From positions 1 to 37,952 of the forward strand of contig CAKQHU010000002.1 of assembly GCA_934234275.1 (NCBI GenBank): a stretch of DNA of 37,952 nucleotides. The letters are read 5' to 3'. Origin of the DNA: an uncultured Phascolarctobacterium sp. (GTDB lineage Bacteria > Bacillota > Negativicutes > Acidaminococcales > Acidaminococcaceae). The first letter of the stretch is position 1, and each line of letters starts with the position of its first letter. The position numbers and the translations under genes are program-made. Positions 15,085-24,612 of this stretch are shown here, piece by piece. Below the pieces are notes generated by a model that was given only the letters and a program-made list of their open reading frames with translations, made no database searches and had not been told where the DNA came from.

Positions 15085-16774
15085 GCATATAGTGATATTT
15101 TTTGCCAGTACCTACCGAAAGGATGCCACAGTCAGCAGATATACCGATACGACGGGGAAATTTATTGCAGAGTGCGAGCAGACGAATGAAACAGCTTTGA
15201 AATATATAAAGTGGAAGCTGGCGCAGAATCAGGATGAGATAACTGCCGCTTATGCCTTTGCTACTCAAGCAGTACAGGAGCAGGATTTTCTGCGCCTGTG
15301 CAAGCGGTTTTGTAATGAATCGTATTTCATTAAACCGATATATTTTGATGAGCAGTCAACAATAGAAGGTTCGTTTAACAGCATCAACATCATGTTTGAT
15401 GTATTGCAGCAGGCATACGCTGCGGAGGAAGACGTAACCATACACATAGACCTGACCGGTGGCTTCAGGCATTCCACGGTGCTGATGCTGGCGCTGCTGC
15501 AGCTTTTGCAGTATGCGGGTTATCACCTGGGACTGGTGACCTACACTAATTTTAATGAAAAACGTATCGAAACAGTCAATGAGCTGTTGGGAATGTTTAA
15601 TCTGATCAGCGGTACGGCGGATTTTACTCATAACGGCAGTGTGCAGCAGCTGCAGCATTTTTTTGCTACAGCTGCTCCCTCACAGCAATTACAAAGCCTG
15701 CTCGTAAAAATGGCCTATTTTTCCGAGTGTATCAAAAGCTGCAGCCATCGCAGCACTTTGTTGGAGGCAGCGCAAAGCCTGCGGCAGGCACTGGAGGTTT
15801 ACAAAAACTCCCTGGCAGCCTTGGGAAGTGCGGTAGGCGAACAGGAGGCTTTTTTTGCCGGACTGTTGCCGGTAATCGAAAGAGATTACGCCGATATCTT
15901 TGCCTGCGATACCTCGGTCAAAACAATTCCGACGCTGCTGAACTGGTGCCTGCGCAAGGGCCTGCTGCAGCAGGCTGCTACCTATGCTACCGAGCTGCTG
16001 CCGGTGTATCTGGTGGACCGCGGTCTGGTGCGTATCCATAAGCAGGAGATTATTGATGAGTGTCGCAGCGGTCAGCTGCTGTGGTCAAACTGGCAGGTAC
16101 AGTTTATCAAGAACTATCGCTACAAGGAAGCTGCTGCTGCCAACACAGCGTCGGGTGATAATGTCACTTTGGATTACGCCAGACTGCGGGTGCTGCTTGA
16201 TAGAGAGCCTACGGCAAATGAAATGCTGAAGCTCATAGGTACACAGAATTTGCAGCTGACAAGGTTTATGCAGGAGGTTATGCAGCTCACTATGTTTTGC
16301 CAAAACAGTGCGGAAGTATTGGAGCGCAAAATCAATAGGCTGCCGACAGACAGCATGGTGCGCATCATTGTAGAGTCAGCCAAGCCTTCTAACTGCAGCC
16401 TGAGCAACTTCTTAGAAAAAAGACTTAAGGTGCTTCATAGTCTTGATAGAGTTATCATAGCTTGCATTAAGCAGGCAAGTAAAAAAATAATTACCGAGCT
16501 GTTCGCTTTTGAAGCTCATTCGGCTGATAAGGCTAATGCGCAAAAGAACCTTAGCCGTGCCGATTATCTGTTGTATTTACGCAGCAAGGGCATCATCAGC
16601 AGTAGCTTTGATGATGTTGCCTTGCGAGAGGTTATAGCTAATTATCTGGACATTGTCTCGTATCGCAATACCATCAGCCATGCTGACGGAAAAACGCAGG
16701 ACACGACAGGCAAAAAGGCTTCGTTGGCAGAGCTGATTACCAGAGAGCTAGAGCTTTTGCAGACAGCAAAATAA
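15077..16774 (+). CDS. CARF-HEPN ribonuclease (Csm6/Csx1-like, DxTHG superfamily), intact
   Basis: The 565-residue protein has an N-terminal CARF domain with DLTGGFR at 125-131, followed by a hydrophobic helix and the VTYTNFNEKRIET strand, a long helical middle, and a C-terminal HEPN motif RNTISH (R530, H535) matching R-x4-H. Proteins of this build are RNases switched on by cyclic oligoadenylate from Cas10, degrading cell and phage RNA. It shares its layout with the 8026 and 26485 proteins, but the three are quite diverged. It overlaps the preceding gene by 8 bases and closes the CARF operon. Both key motifs are intact, so I expect activity; the ring size recognised is not visible. Confidence 0.85.
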   Translation: MAKHIVIFFASTYRKDATVSRYTDTTGKFIAECEQTNETALKYIKWKLAQNQDEITAAYAFATQAVQEQDFLRLCKRFCNESYFIKPIYFDEQSTIEGSFNSINIMFDVLQQAYAAEEDVTIHIDLTGGFRHSTVLMLALLQLLQYAGYHLGLVTYTNFNEKRIETVNELLGMFNLISGTADFTHNGSVQQLQHFFATAAPSQQLQSLLVKMAYFSECIKSCSHRSTLLEAAQSLRQALEVYKNSLAALGSAVGEQEAFFAGLLPVIERDYADIFACDTSVKTIPTLLNWCLRKGLLQQAATYATELLPVYLVDRGLVRIHKQEIIDECRSGQLLWSNWQVQFIKNYRYKEAAAANTASGDNVTLDYARLRVLLDREPTANEMLKLIGTQNLQLTRFMQEVMQLTMFCQNSAEVLERKINRLPTDSMVRIIVESAKPSNCSLSNFLEKRLKVLHSLDRVIIACIKQASKKIITELFAFEAHSADKANAQKNLSRADYLLYLRSKGIISSSFDDVALREVIANYLDIVSYRNTISHADGKTQDTTGKKASLAELITRELELLQTAK

Positions 16775-16792
16775 AATAATGATGTTAAAATA

Positions 16793-16817
16793 CCGTTTGA
16801 GGATATTTTTCGCAGAT
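16793..16817 (+). promoter_or_regulatory. Bipartite element CCG-N16-GCAGAT, copy 3 (before the cas10 operon)
   Basis: CCG (16793-16795) and GCAGAT (16812-16817) are 16 bases apart. The element lies 38 bases before the start of the 18-codon ORF and is followed by ATATATAGTGAAAG. There is no CRISPR leader here, so the element exists independently of leaders. Confidence 0.65.
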
Positions 16818-16854
16818 ATATATAGTGAAAGTGCTATATAAGGAGGTGCGTAAA

Positions 16855-16911
16855 ATGTCTGAACAGACTCTTTTAGAGTTTTATGTAGAATGGTTAAATA
16901 AGTATTTGTAA
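16855..16911 (+). CDS. 18-codon ORF upstream of cas10
   Basis: The peptide MSEQTLLEFYVEWLNKYL starts with ATG eight bases after a perfect AGGAGGTG ribosome-binding site, better than most sites in the window. It ends 36 bases before cas10. It is the first ORF of the effector operon. It may be a leader peptide that tunes cas10 translation, or a small subunit; it is predicted helical and amphipathic. It is too short for comparison by eye, so the coding call rests on the ribosome-binding site and position. Confidence 0.5.
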   Translation: MSEQTLLEFYVEWLNKYL

Positions 16912-16947
16912 AAGAATGCTAATAATTGATGCAAAGGAGAGATTAGA

Positions 16948-18558
16948 ATGACCGCAAAGGTTGGAGCCATCCTGTTGGACACCCGCTCAATTCAAAAGTA
17001 TGTATTTGGCTGTAACAGGCTGAAAACAAATACGGGTGCATCCTATCTGGTAGATGGAATCTTTACTGAAGCTATGGTGAATGTGCTGAAGCAGTCGGGG
17101 CTGAAAATGCCGGACCAAGACTGGAAAGAGGCAAAAGAGCTGGAGATGAGTGAAAAAGCAGCCATTGAATGTGAAATTGCTTACATCGGCGGCGGCAATA
17201 TGCTGGTGCTGGTGCGCAAGGGTGATGAATCCTTAAGCATCTGCTGCGAGCTGGTACAAAAGTGGAGTCTGAAGGTATTGCTTGAAGCTCCCGGTCTGAA
17301 AACCGGTGTTGCTATCGGTGAAATTGACTTATCTAAAGAAAATTTCCAGGCTTCTTTGAATGCGCTTTATAAGCAGCTGAAGGAGAACCAGAATAATGTT
17401 CTGCCACAGGTTGATTTGCCGTATACAGGATTTAGCGTAGAATGTGATTACAGCGGCAAGGCTGCCAATGTATATAATAAGGAATATAAGCGTCTTGTAT
17501 CCGCAGAGGTTGCAGCCAAGACTGCAGCCTATGATGTTGCCGACAAAAAAATCAAAAAGAATTTTTCTGAGCTGCTCGGCAATGAATATGATTTCTGCAG
17601 TGAACTGGAAAGCATTGGCTATAAGGATGGCGAAAGCTATATCAGCGTAATTCATATTGACGGCAACAACATGGGTGTTAAATTCAGCAACTGCCGTGAT
17701 ATGCAGGAGCGTAAGAATCTGTCCCGAAAGGTTCAGGAAACAGTTGAGCATGCCTTTGGCTACCTCGTTGAGAAAATAGTTACCGAATATGATTCCTACG
17801 CCGATGTTTTGGATATGCGTGTACTGAAGCAGGGCAACAAGCGCCTGTTGCCGTTGCGTCCGATTATTATCGGCGGTGATGATATTACCTTCATCTGCCC
17901 CGGCCGCATGGGACTGCAATATGCGCAGGCTTTTATAGAATACGTAAACAGCGAAGATTTGCTGGATAAGGATTTATATAATCATATCAAGAATGAAACC
18001 GGTAAGCAAATCAGCAAGAGCCTGAGCTGCTGCGCCGGCGTAGCCATCGTGCCGGCAAAATATCCTTTCTTCCGTGCTTATGAGCTGGCAGAGCAGCTTT
18101 GCGATGAAGCAAAGGCTTTGTCCCGCAAGGATGACGGCAACTATCTTGATTTTGCAATCCTGCATGGTGAAAAATACGGTGATATCCAAATGCTGCGCAA
18201 GGAGCAGTATGCATCTGCCAACGGCAACCTGCATTACGGTCCGTATAATGTATTGGGCGATAAAACAGATAAGCACAGCATCAAAGGTCTGCTGGCTTTG
18301 AGTGAAAAGCTGGCTGCCGACAAAATGCCGCGCAACAAGGTTAAGGACCTGCGCCGTGTGCTGCATGAGGACAAACACAGCATGAGTATCTTCCTGGAGA
18401 ACTGCCCGGAAATTTGCGAGCTGGTGAAGAAGGAAAACAAGCTTGCAGCTGTTACAGCAGACGACATGTGGGATAAGGATGCCGCTGCTACGAGATACAT
18501 TGATGCAATCGAGGTTATTGATTTTAATTATCCTGATGAGAAAACGGGGGCGAAATAA
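16948..18558 (+). CDS. cas10: Cas10 (HD-less, GGDD cyclase), type III-D-like
   Basis: The 536-residue protein is the large signalling subunit of a type III complex. The start ILLDTRSIQKYVFG resembles the first palm strand of Cas10/Csx11 proteins, HIDGNNMGV belongs to the palm, and GGDD at 309-312 (IIIGGDDITF) is the cyclic oligoadenylate synthase site. No HD nuclease domain is visible and the protein is far shorter than HD-bearing Cas10 (700-1000). The complex should therefore signal but lack Cas10 DNase activity. AAAGGAG precedes the ATG. Its stop overlaps the next start (TAATG), the first of several coupled junctions. With several CARF proteins nearby, immunity probably depends on the second messenger. 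Confidence 0.9.
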   Translation: MTAKVGAILLDTRSIQKYVFGCNRLKTNTGASYLVDGIFTEAMVNVLKQSGLKMPDQDWKEAKELEMSEKAAIECEIAYIGGGNMLVLVRKGDESLSICCELVQKWSLKVLLEAPGLKTGVAIGEIDLSKENFQASLNALYKQLKENQNNVLPQVDLPYTGFSVECDYSGKAANVYNKEYKRLVSAEVAAKTAAYDVADKKIKKNFSELLGNEYDFCSELESIGYKDGESYISVIHIDGNNMGVKFSNCRDMQERKNLSRKVQETVEHAFGYLVEKIVTEYDSYADVLDMRVLKQGNKRLLPLRPIIIGGDDITFICPGRMGLQYAQAFIEYVNSEDLLDKDLYNHIKNETGKQISKSLSCCAGVAIVPAKYPFFRAYELAEQLCDEAKALSRKDDGNYLDFAILHGEKYGDIQMLRKEQYASANGNLHYGPYNVLGDKTDKHSIKGLLALSEKLAADKMPRNKVKDLRRVLHEDKHSMSIFLENCPEICELVKKENKLAAVTADDMWDKDAAATRYIDAIEVIDFNYPDEKTGAK

Positions 18559-19163
18559 TGAAATCATTACAAGTTGAGGTGACCTTGCTTTCGCCGCTGC
18601 AGCTTGGTAGTGGCAAGGCAGATGTTATTTTAGATAGCGAAGCCGTTCACGACAGATATGGTTTACCGTATTTTCCCGGCAAACGCTTTAAGGGACTTTT
18701 GTACGAAAGCGCGTTAGAGCTTGCGGAAATGAGCAACGGTGCCTGGTTTACGGCGGAAGAGGTTGATGCTCTGTTCGGTCATGGCAGCAGTGATACAGTT
18801 GCTATGCGTATCGATAATCTTACGCTGAATGACTACGAGAAAAAGCAGGAGCAATGGAAGTATCTGCAGACGAGCTTCCCAGAGCTTTTTGATAAGGATG
18901 CGCTGTGGGAAAGCTACACCTCTGTCCGTTATCAGACGGCGATAGACGAAAACGGTATTGCGGATGAAGGCAGCCTGCATAATATGCGTGTTGTGGATGC
19001 CGGTCTTAAGTTTACAGGCAGCATCTGCCTGCTGCAGGATGTGCCCAAGGCGCAGGAAATCTTGAAGAAGGCGCTTATGAATCTGCGTTATGCCGGAGCA
19101 AAGCGTAACCGTGGCTGCGGTCATATCCGCTGCCGTCTGGTGGATGTAAGCAAAGGGAAGTGA
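18558..19163 (+). CDS. Csm3-like RAMP (Cas7 group) backbone subunit
   Basis: The 201-residue RAMP starts with the ferredoxin-like strand SLQVEVTLLSPLQLGSG and has the Csm3-type segment DSEAVHDRYGLPYFPGKRFKG at 26-46. The loop Asp D26 (or D32) is a candidate for target-RNA cleavage, by analogy with Csm3. The C-terminus has the basic Gly-rich stretch AGAKRNRGCGHIRC. Such subunits line the crRNA and cut bound target RNA every six bases. The ATG overlaps the cas10 stop, and the stop overlaps the next start. The length is typical of a single Cas7 unit. Confidence 0.8.
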   Translation: MKSLQVEVTLLSPLQLGSGKADVILDSEAVHDRYGLPYFPGKRFKGLLYESALELAEMSNGAWFTAEEVDALFGHGSSDTVAMRIDNLTLNDYEKKQEQWKYLQTSFPELFDKDALWESYTSVRYQTAIDENGIADEGSLHNMRVVDAGLKFTGSICLLQDVPKAQEILKKALMNLRYAGAKRNRGCGHIRCRLVDVSKGK

Positions 19164-20725
19164 TGAGTTTGAAAAAGCTGGAATTTGTTTTAGAAAATAT
19201 AGATCCGTTGCTGTTTGCGGAGCGCGGTGCCGATAACATTCTGGTGACAACCAAGCGTTATATTCCGGGCAGCGCCATCCGCGGAGCTTTGGCTCATTTA
19301 TATATCAATGCGCACAAGCTGCAGAATGCTTATGAGGATGCAACCTTTTTTGATTTGTTCCTGTCCGGTAAGGTCCGTTTTTTGCCGGCTTATCCGATTG
19401 GCTGCCGTGAGCTGGAGCAGGGTGACGCCTTTGTGATGCCATTATCCTTAATGCGCAGCAAGGACAAAACACAGACTGTTGATTTGACTGCCGCTGCAGA
19501 AAATAAGGCAGGCTTCAAAAAGCTGCAGGGCTTTGCAGTTAAGAAAGATAACAAGCTGTATCAGATTGATACCGATGTTAAGATTGAGCTGCACATGTCG
19601 CGCAGCGGTGCCGGTGAACGTATTACCGGCAGCAGCAGAGAGGGCAACGTGTTCAACTATGAATATCTGGAACCCGGACAGCTGTTTAAGGGTGCTTATC
19701 TTGCCAACGATGATGCAGTAGAGCTTTTGGAAAAGGTTTTGCGTGAACTTAACGTAGAAGCGCTGCATTTGGGACGCTCCAAGAGCGCACAGTACGGCAA
19801 ATGTCTGTATGCAGCAATACCTGCCAAGGAAGCACAGCAGGCAGCTTTGGGCGAAAAGCTTTATTTGCTGGCGCAGACGCCGTATATCGCTTTTGGCAGC
19901 TGGCAGCGTGTGGAGCAGGCAGCGGCTGAGCTGTTGGGTGAGCTGGCAGCGCGCCTGGACTGCGAGATTGCTAAGGAAGGACTGCAGATTTTTGCCGCAG
20001 CGGAAAGCATTGACGGCTATGTCGGCGTATGGCAGGCGAAAAAGCAGGCGGAGCGTGCTTTGAGCGCCGGTACCTTGATTGAGCTGCGCCTGAACGGTGC
20101 TGTTGACAGTGCCGAATTGCAGGCTGCTCTGCAGCAGGGCCTGGGCAAAGGAACAGAAGATGGCTTTGGTCAGTTCGTTATTTGGCAGCCGTTGGCTAAG
20201 CCGGAATTTGTTGAAAAGCTGCCGCATAAGCAGCAGAAGAACATTGTTTTGAGCAACGAAGTTAAAAAGACTGCGAAAAATGTTATCCGCGAGCGCTTGC
20301 TGCAAGAGGTTCGCCAGCAGGCTGCCCAGGATGCGCAAAGCAAGGATCTGAAAATCAATGCTGCTAATGCGCATAATATCCTGAAGCGTGTTGAAGGCTT
20401 GATGTATAGCGGCAAGACTAAGAGAGAGATCCAGATGATTATCAGCATGGACTTTAAGGATGCTGCCAAAAATAATCTTACTGCTATTAAATATAAGGGT
20501 GATGCTCTGTACGATATCTTAATCGAAGGTCCCGGTCACAAGCTTCCTTATAGCGGTATGGACTGGACGCGCAAGGTTAAACTGCCTAAGGGCGGCCTGA
20601 AGGAATTACAGAAACTTATCGGTAGCAATGCGTTCGAGCTTGATGCTGATGAGGTTTACCGTGAATACTGGCTGTGGTTTATGCGCCATGCCGTTAAGCT
20701 GAGCAAGAAGGAGGGCGAACAGTAA
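19163..20725 (+). CDS. csx10: Csx10-like RAMP subunit, type III-D
   Basis: The 520-residue protein (ATG at 19163, with the previous stop overlapping as TGATG; a GTG at 19160 is an alternative) contains two RAMP folds. Motifs are RYIPGSAIRGALAHLY near residues 30-45, ALHLGRSKSAQYGKCLY in the middle, and LGKGTEDGFGQFV near 335. This pattern and the operon position match Csx10, the 5'-handle or Cas5-like subunit characteristic of type III-D. The helical C-terminal 120 residues are longer than the RAMP core needs and may hold the small-subunit function. The stop overlaps the next ATG (TAATG). I am confident of RAMP, less so of the exact Csx10 label. Confidence 0.7.
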   Translation: MSLKKLEFVLENIDPLLFAERGADNILVTTKRYIPGSAIRGALAHLYINAHKLQNAYEDATFFDLFLSGKVRFLPAYPIGCRELEQGDAFVMPLSLMRSKDKTQTVDLTAAAENKAGFKKLQGFAVKKDNKLYQIDTDVKIELHMSRSGAGERITGSSREGNVFNYEYLEPGQLFKGAYLANDDAVELLEKVLRELNVEALHLGRSKSAQYGKCLYAAIPAKEAQQAALGEKLYLLAQTPYIAFGSWQRVEQAAAELLGELAARLDCEIAKEGLQIFAAAESIDGYVGVWQAKKQAERALSAGTLIELRLNGAVDSAELQAALQQGLGKGTEDGFGQFVIWQPLAKPEFVEKLPHKQQKNIVLSNEVKKTAKNVIRERLLQEVRQQAAQDAQSKDLKINAANAHNILKRVEGLMYSGKTKREIQMIISMDFKDAAKNNLTAIKYKGDALYDILIEGPGHKLPYSGMDWTRKVKLPKGGLKELQKLIGSNAFELDADEVYREYWLWFMRHAVKLSKKEGEQ

Positions 20726-22143
20726 TGAGTGGAGCAAAGCTTGTAAGAAAAATTGTTATCCAAAGCAGACTGAAAACGCAATCTCCTCTGCGTATCGGTT
20801 CCGGTGCGAACGAAGGTCTGACCGATATTCTGATTCTGAAGGATAAGCAGGGACAGCCTTTCATTCCCGGAACCTCCCTCGCAGGCGTGCTGCGCGGCGA
20901 AATTGCCGCAATTTACGGTGAGGCAGCTGCAGACAAGCTGTTCGGTTCGATTGACGGACGCAATGCCAACCAAAGTATGCTGATTATCAGCGATGTTGTG
21001 CTGACCTCTAAGGGAATCGTGGTGCGCGACGGCGTAGCGATTGATGAGCTGACGGGCGTAGCCAAGACTGGTGCCAAATTTGATTTTGAAGCGCTAGAGC
21101 GCGGAGCTGTGGGCGATGTTTTGCTGGAGCTTACCGTGCGTGAGTGCGATGAGGCCAAGCCATTGGAAATCAGCTATCAGCATAATGCATACAGCGTAAA
21201 GGGTGACTGCTACGGCGAAATGGCAGCAACCATTGCTGATTTGCTGACCGGCGGTATCAGCGTAGGTTCGCTTACTACCAAGGGTTACGGCAAAATTGCC
21301 GGTGCGGAAGCAGTTGCTGTATATGATTTTGATTTTGCCCAAGCTAAGAGTGCCGAGCAATGGCTGGCCTATATCAGCGATGAAAAGCTGCCGAAGGCTG
21401 CCTATACCGGTAAGGCCGAAGCAGCCAAGGCAGCGGAAAACTTCTATCTGGAGGTTGGCTGTGCGCTGCAGGGTGCGCTGCTGGTCCGCAACTTTGATGT
21501 TGATGAGAGCAAGCAGGATAAGGAGGAAGCAACTCTTTCTGCCGTACAGCTTAAGAGCGGTGAGGATTATGTCATCCCCGGCACCAGCTGGAAGGGCGTT
21601 CTGCGCAGCAGAGCATTCAAAATTCTGCTGGCGCTCACAGGCAACGATTTGCAGGCAGCACAGCGCAAACTGCAGGAGATTTTCGGCTTTGCCAATGACG
21701 GTGAAAAGCAAAGCGGTAAGCGCAGCAAGCTGCTGGTGGATGAAACCTATATTTCTACCAAGAAATTGTCCGCTATGCGCCAGACACGCAACCGTATTGA
21801 CCGCTTTACCGGCAGCACGATTGACAGTGCGCTTTTCTGCGAAGAGCCTGTATGGCAGCAAAAGCTAGATGAAAAGACGGTTACTCTCAAAGCCTGCCTG
21901 AAAAACTGCAGCAAGGCCGAGGCCGGCCTGATGCTGCTTCTGCTGAAGGATTTGTGGCTTGGCAATATGAACATCGGCAGCGGCAGAGGCGTTGGCCGCG
22001 GTGTGCTGCGCGGAGTGCATTGCCAGATTGATTATGCAGGCAATACTTATACGATGGAAAACAAGAACGGCTTTACGCTGACAGGTAATAAAGACGAGCT
22101 GGAGGCTTGTGTACAGGCATTGGTAGGTGAGCTGAATGGATAA
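20725..22143 (+). CDS. Double RAMP protein (two fused Csm3-like units)
   Basis: The 472-residue protein carries two Cas7-type units. Unit 1 shows LRIGSGANEGLTD, FIPGTSLAGVLRGEI and a loop Asp in TDILILKD. Unit 2 begins near residue 235 and shows DVDESKQDKE and VIPGTSWKGVLRSRA. The C-terminal Gly-rich loop is MNIGSGRGVGRGVLRG. Fused Csm3-like subunits are typical of III-D complexes and foreshadow the all-in-one III-E protein. Each unit has acidic residues where target cleavage would occur, but which are catalytic cannot be told. Both ends overlap neighbouring genes. Confidence 0.8.
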   Translation: MSGAKLVRKIVIQSRLKTQSPLRIGSGANEGLTDILILKDKQGQPFIPGTSLAGVLRGEIAAIYGEAAADKLFGSIDGRNANQSMLIISDVVLTSKGIVVRDGVAIDELTGVAKTGAKFDFEALERGAVGDVLLELTVRECDEAKPLEISYQHNAYSVKGDCYGEMAATIADLLTGGISVGSLTTKGYGKIAGAEAVAVYDFDFAQAKSAEQWLAYISDEKLPKAAYTGKAEAAKAAENFYLEVGCALQGALLVRNFDVDESKQDKEEATLSAVQLKSGEDYVIPGTSWKGVLRSRAFKILLALTGNDLQAAQRKLQEIFGFANDGEKQSGKRSKLLVDETYISTKKLSAMRQTRNRIDRFTGSTIDSALFCEEPVWQQKLDEKTVTLKACLKNCSKAEAGLMLLLLKDLWLGNMNIGSGRGVGRGVLRGVHCQIDYAGNTYTMENKNGFTLTGNKDELEACVQALVGELNG

Positions 22144-22702
22144 GGAAAAGATTTTTGGTGTGGAAAAGGCGTTGGGTGAACGCAACGCTGCTATTGCAAT
22201 CAAGCAGCATGTTCAGCCAGCAGAGGCGCTGAAGCTGCTGCAGGGCGCTAAATATAAGGTTGTTGCACATTTCGTCAACTGCGTGCGCTTCGGTTATTAT
22301 GAGGCAGGCAAATTTACTTTTGCCGATGGTGCGGTGTTGGAGGAAAAATATCTTGTGCAGCTGCGTGTGTTCAATGCGGAGGAAGAGGTTTACCTGCAAA
22401 AGCAGGGCGCAGGCTTTTATCTGCAATATATCAATGATGTTGCAGGCAGTGAAAAGCTGACGACAGTAGACAGTGCTTCGCAGTTTTTCGGTCATAGGGT
22501 AGCAGGCGCTGCACCCCAAGGCTTTGCAGAGCTGTGGGAAGCAGGCCGCAAAATCCGCCTGGTGCTGCCGGTAGCAGAGCAGGCCGACGAATACAAGCTG
22601 CTCACACGCAGCTATGTACAGTTCGACGAAAAAACTGGGCAGGCAGGCTATGCGTATTACCGCTGGCTTGATATTGTGCCGGCAGATGGGAGGGATGAGT
22701 GA
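22136..22702 (+). CDS. Csx19-like III-D accessory protein
   Basis: The 188-residue protein has no RAMP glycine loop. It has ERNAAIAIKQHV near the start, central beta strands (KYLVQLRVFNAEEEVYLQ), a DSASQFFGHR stretch and a C-terminal YAYYRWLDIVPAD motif. Its position between a double RAMP and a large RAMP, and the terminal aromatic RW-x-D motif, recall Csx19 (TIGR03984) of type III-D operons. The biochemical role of that family is poorly known; in this operon it may be a structural subunit. It overlaps the previous gene by 8 bases and the next by 1. The label is tentative. Confidence 0.55.
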   Translation: MDKEKIFGVEKALGERNAAIAIKQHVQPAEALKLLQGAKYKVVAHFVNCVRFGYYEAGKFTFADGAVLEEKYLVQLRVFNAEEEVYLQKQGAGFYLQYINDVAGSEKLTTVDSASQFFGHRVAGAAPQGFAELWEAGRKIRLVLPVAEQADEYKLLTRSYVQFDEKTGQAGYAYYRWLDIVPADGRDE

Positions 22703-24612
22703 TGGGTTTTAATCCATTATTAGCAGCGAAAAAGAAAGCTGAGCAATCCGGAACTGATATGAAAACGGAACTGAAAGCACAAGCGCCCAGACCGACTCAA
22801 CGTGCAAGCATCAGTCCGAGCGGCAGAGGCAATACTTCTGCCGGCAGCAGAGGATTTGGCAATAATCGTCAATCGCTTAATGCTCCTAAAGTTCCGAAAG
22901 GAACTCCGACAGCTCCTTATAACTTTGTTAAGCTTAATGATGTTGTTGTCAGCTCTCCGTTCAGTGAAAAACTTAACACAGGTGAAGAGCAACAGGCTTA
23001 CAAAGAATTCCTTACAGGTGAGGAAGCAAAATATAGCGGTTATTTTGAAATTAAAGTGGAAAATATTACACCTTTCTTCATTAATAATGGCAAGGATAAA
23101 TTCTTCTCGGATGGTGTTAATTATCTGATTCCCGGCAGCAGCCTGCGTGGTGCAATCAAAAACTATTTTAAGATTCTTACCAATGGTACGATGCGTACAG
23201 GTGATGACGGCGATGTGACGGATAAGTATTTATACTACAGAACCTTTGCTTCACCGTTTAAGCCTTTGAGCGAAGCCTATAAAAAAGAAATGACTGCTAA
23301 GGATCCCGAAAGGAATATTGATGTTCCCAGCAGTAAGCCCGGTTTTCTTGTGCGTCAGGGTAAAAATTACTATATTTGTCCTGCAACCTTTAAACGTATT
23401 AAGGACGAAAGAGAAGCCAAGCGCACAGTAAGTACTATTGAATGGAATAATACAACAGTAGATGTGTTTACAGGCACTATGAACAGCAAAAAGCATTATT
23501 ATCAGTTTACCGGTGCACAATGGTCTGTAAGGCTGGAAGTACCGGAGAAGATTTTGCTGAGCTATTATGCTGATAAGAACGGTAATAAGACTAATCCGGA
23601 GTTCAGACTGTTTGATGAATTTGGCAATATCAATAAGAGTTTGTGGAAAGCCGGAGACAGTAAAGCCAAAATCCTTGAAGGTGCTGCACGTTATGATTTT
23701 GTTGTACCCTGCTTTTATGTAGCTGACGACAATATCGTAAGACATTTTGGCTCAGGTCCGTTGTATAGAATTCCCTATAAAAAGAGTATCGGTGAGCATA
23801 TTCCTGTCAAAGTGAATAGTGCAGTTGTAGATTTTACGGCAGCTATGTTTGGCAACAAGGATAGCTGGGGCAGCAGAGTATTCTTTGAAAATCTTTATTT
23901 GCAGGATAAGGCAAGCTTCGATAACAAAGACAGAGCCATTCCTTTATTGGGCGCCAATCCGACCTCTTTCCAAAACTATCTGGAAACGCAGAATGGTAAA
24001 GCTGCGTTTTGGAATTCTTCAAGCAAAATTCGTGGCTATAAGCTGTATTGGCATAAAACATGTGACTGGCGCAAGAGTAAGACTGATAAGAATCAAAATA
24101 TCAATGTAACCAAAGAAATTGCTCCGTTAAAGCCTGGACATACCTTTATAGGCAGAATCCGTTTTGAAAAGCTTTCGGCAGTAGAGCTTGGTGCTTTAGC
24201 TCAGGTGCTGTCTTTGGGTGATGACGGTAAATCTGCTTATAAGCTGGGCATGGGCAAATCTATCGGTTTGGGCAGCGTACATCTTAAGGCAGAGCTGCAT
24301 CTGCAGAACGATGCTTACTATACCAGCTTGTTTTCGGAAGCAGGTTTTGACAGTGGCATGGAGCAGAAGGAAAAGCAGGAATATATTAATGTTTTCCAAA
24401 AATATATGCAGAAAATGCTTACATCTGCATCCTTTAAGCTTTATAAAGAAAGAATGGAAGAGCTGTCCATGATTATGGACGAAGGACATCTTAAGGATAC
24501 CGAATGGGAAAAGAAAACTGCTTATATGAATATCAACGAACCTAAAGATAAAACTCTGGCTAATTATCGCATTCCGCTTCCGAGCATTGCCGAAGTGGTG
24601 AAGAAGCCATGA
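22702..24612 (+). CDS. Large RAMP protein (TIGR03986-like)
   Basis: The 636-residue protein (ATG at 22702 overlapping the previous stop; GTG at 22699 possible) has a disordered Gly/Ser/Arg-rich first 60 residues, then the family signature APYNFVKLNDVV. RAMP motifs follow: YLIPGSSLRGAIKNYF near 140-155 and the C-terminal Gly-rich loop KLGMGKSIGLGSVHLK near 515. This agrees with the large RAMP family TIGR03986 found in type III-D operons, a multi-domain Cas7-type subunit. Its codon use is slightly more AT-rich than the neighbouring cas genes. The last bases overlap cas6 (ATGA). Confidence 0.75.
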   Translation: MGFNPLLAAKKKAEQSGTDMKTELKAQAPRPTQRASISPSGRGNTSAGSRGFGNNRQSLNAPKVPKGTPTAPYNFVKLNDVVVSSPFSEKLNTGEEQQAYKEFLTGEEAKYSGYFEIKVENITPFFINNGKDKFFSDGVNYLIPGSSLRGAIKNYFKILTNGTMRTGDDGDVTDKYLYYRTFASPFKPLSEAYKKEMTAKDPERNIDVPSSKPGFLVRQGKNYYICPATFKRIKDEREAKRTVSTIEWNNTTVDVFTGTMNSKKHYYQFTGAQWSVRLEVPEKILLSYYADKNGNKTNPEFRLFDEFGNINKSLWKAGDSKAKILEGAARYDFVVPCFYVADDNIVRHFGSGPLYRIPYKKSIGEHIPVKVNSAVVDFTAAMFGNKDSWGSRVFFENLYLQDKASFDNKDRAIPLLGANPTSFQNYLETQNGKAAFWNSSSKIRGYKLYWHKTCDWRKSKTDKNQNINVTKEIAPLKPGHTFIGRIRFEKLSAVELGALAQVLSLGDDGKSAYKLGMGKSIGLGSVHLKAELHLQNDAYYTSLFSEAGFDSGMEQKEKQEYINVFQKYMQKMLTSASFKLYKERMEELSMIMDEGHLKDTEWEKKTAYMNINEPKDKTLANYRIPLPSIAEVVKKP

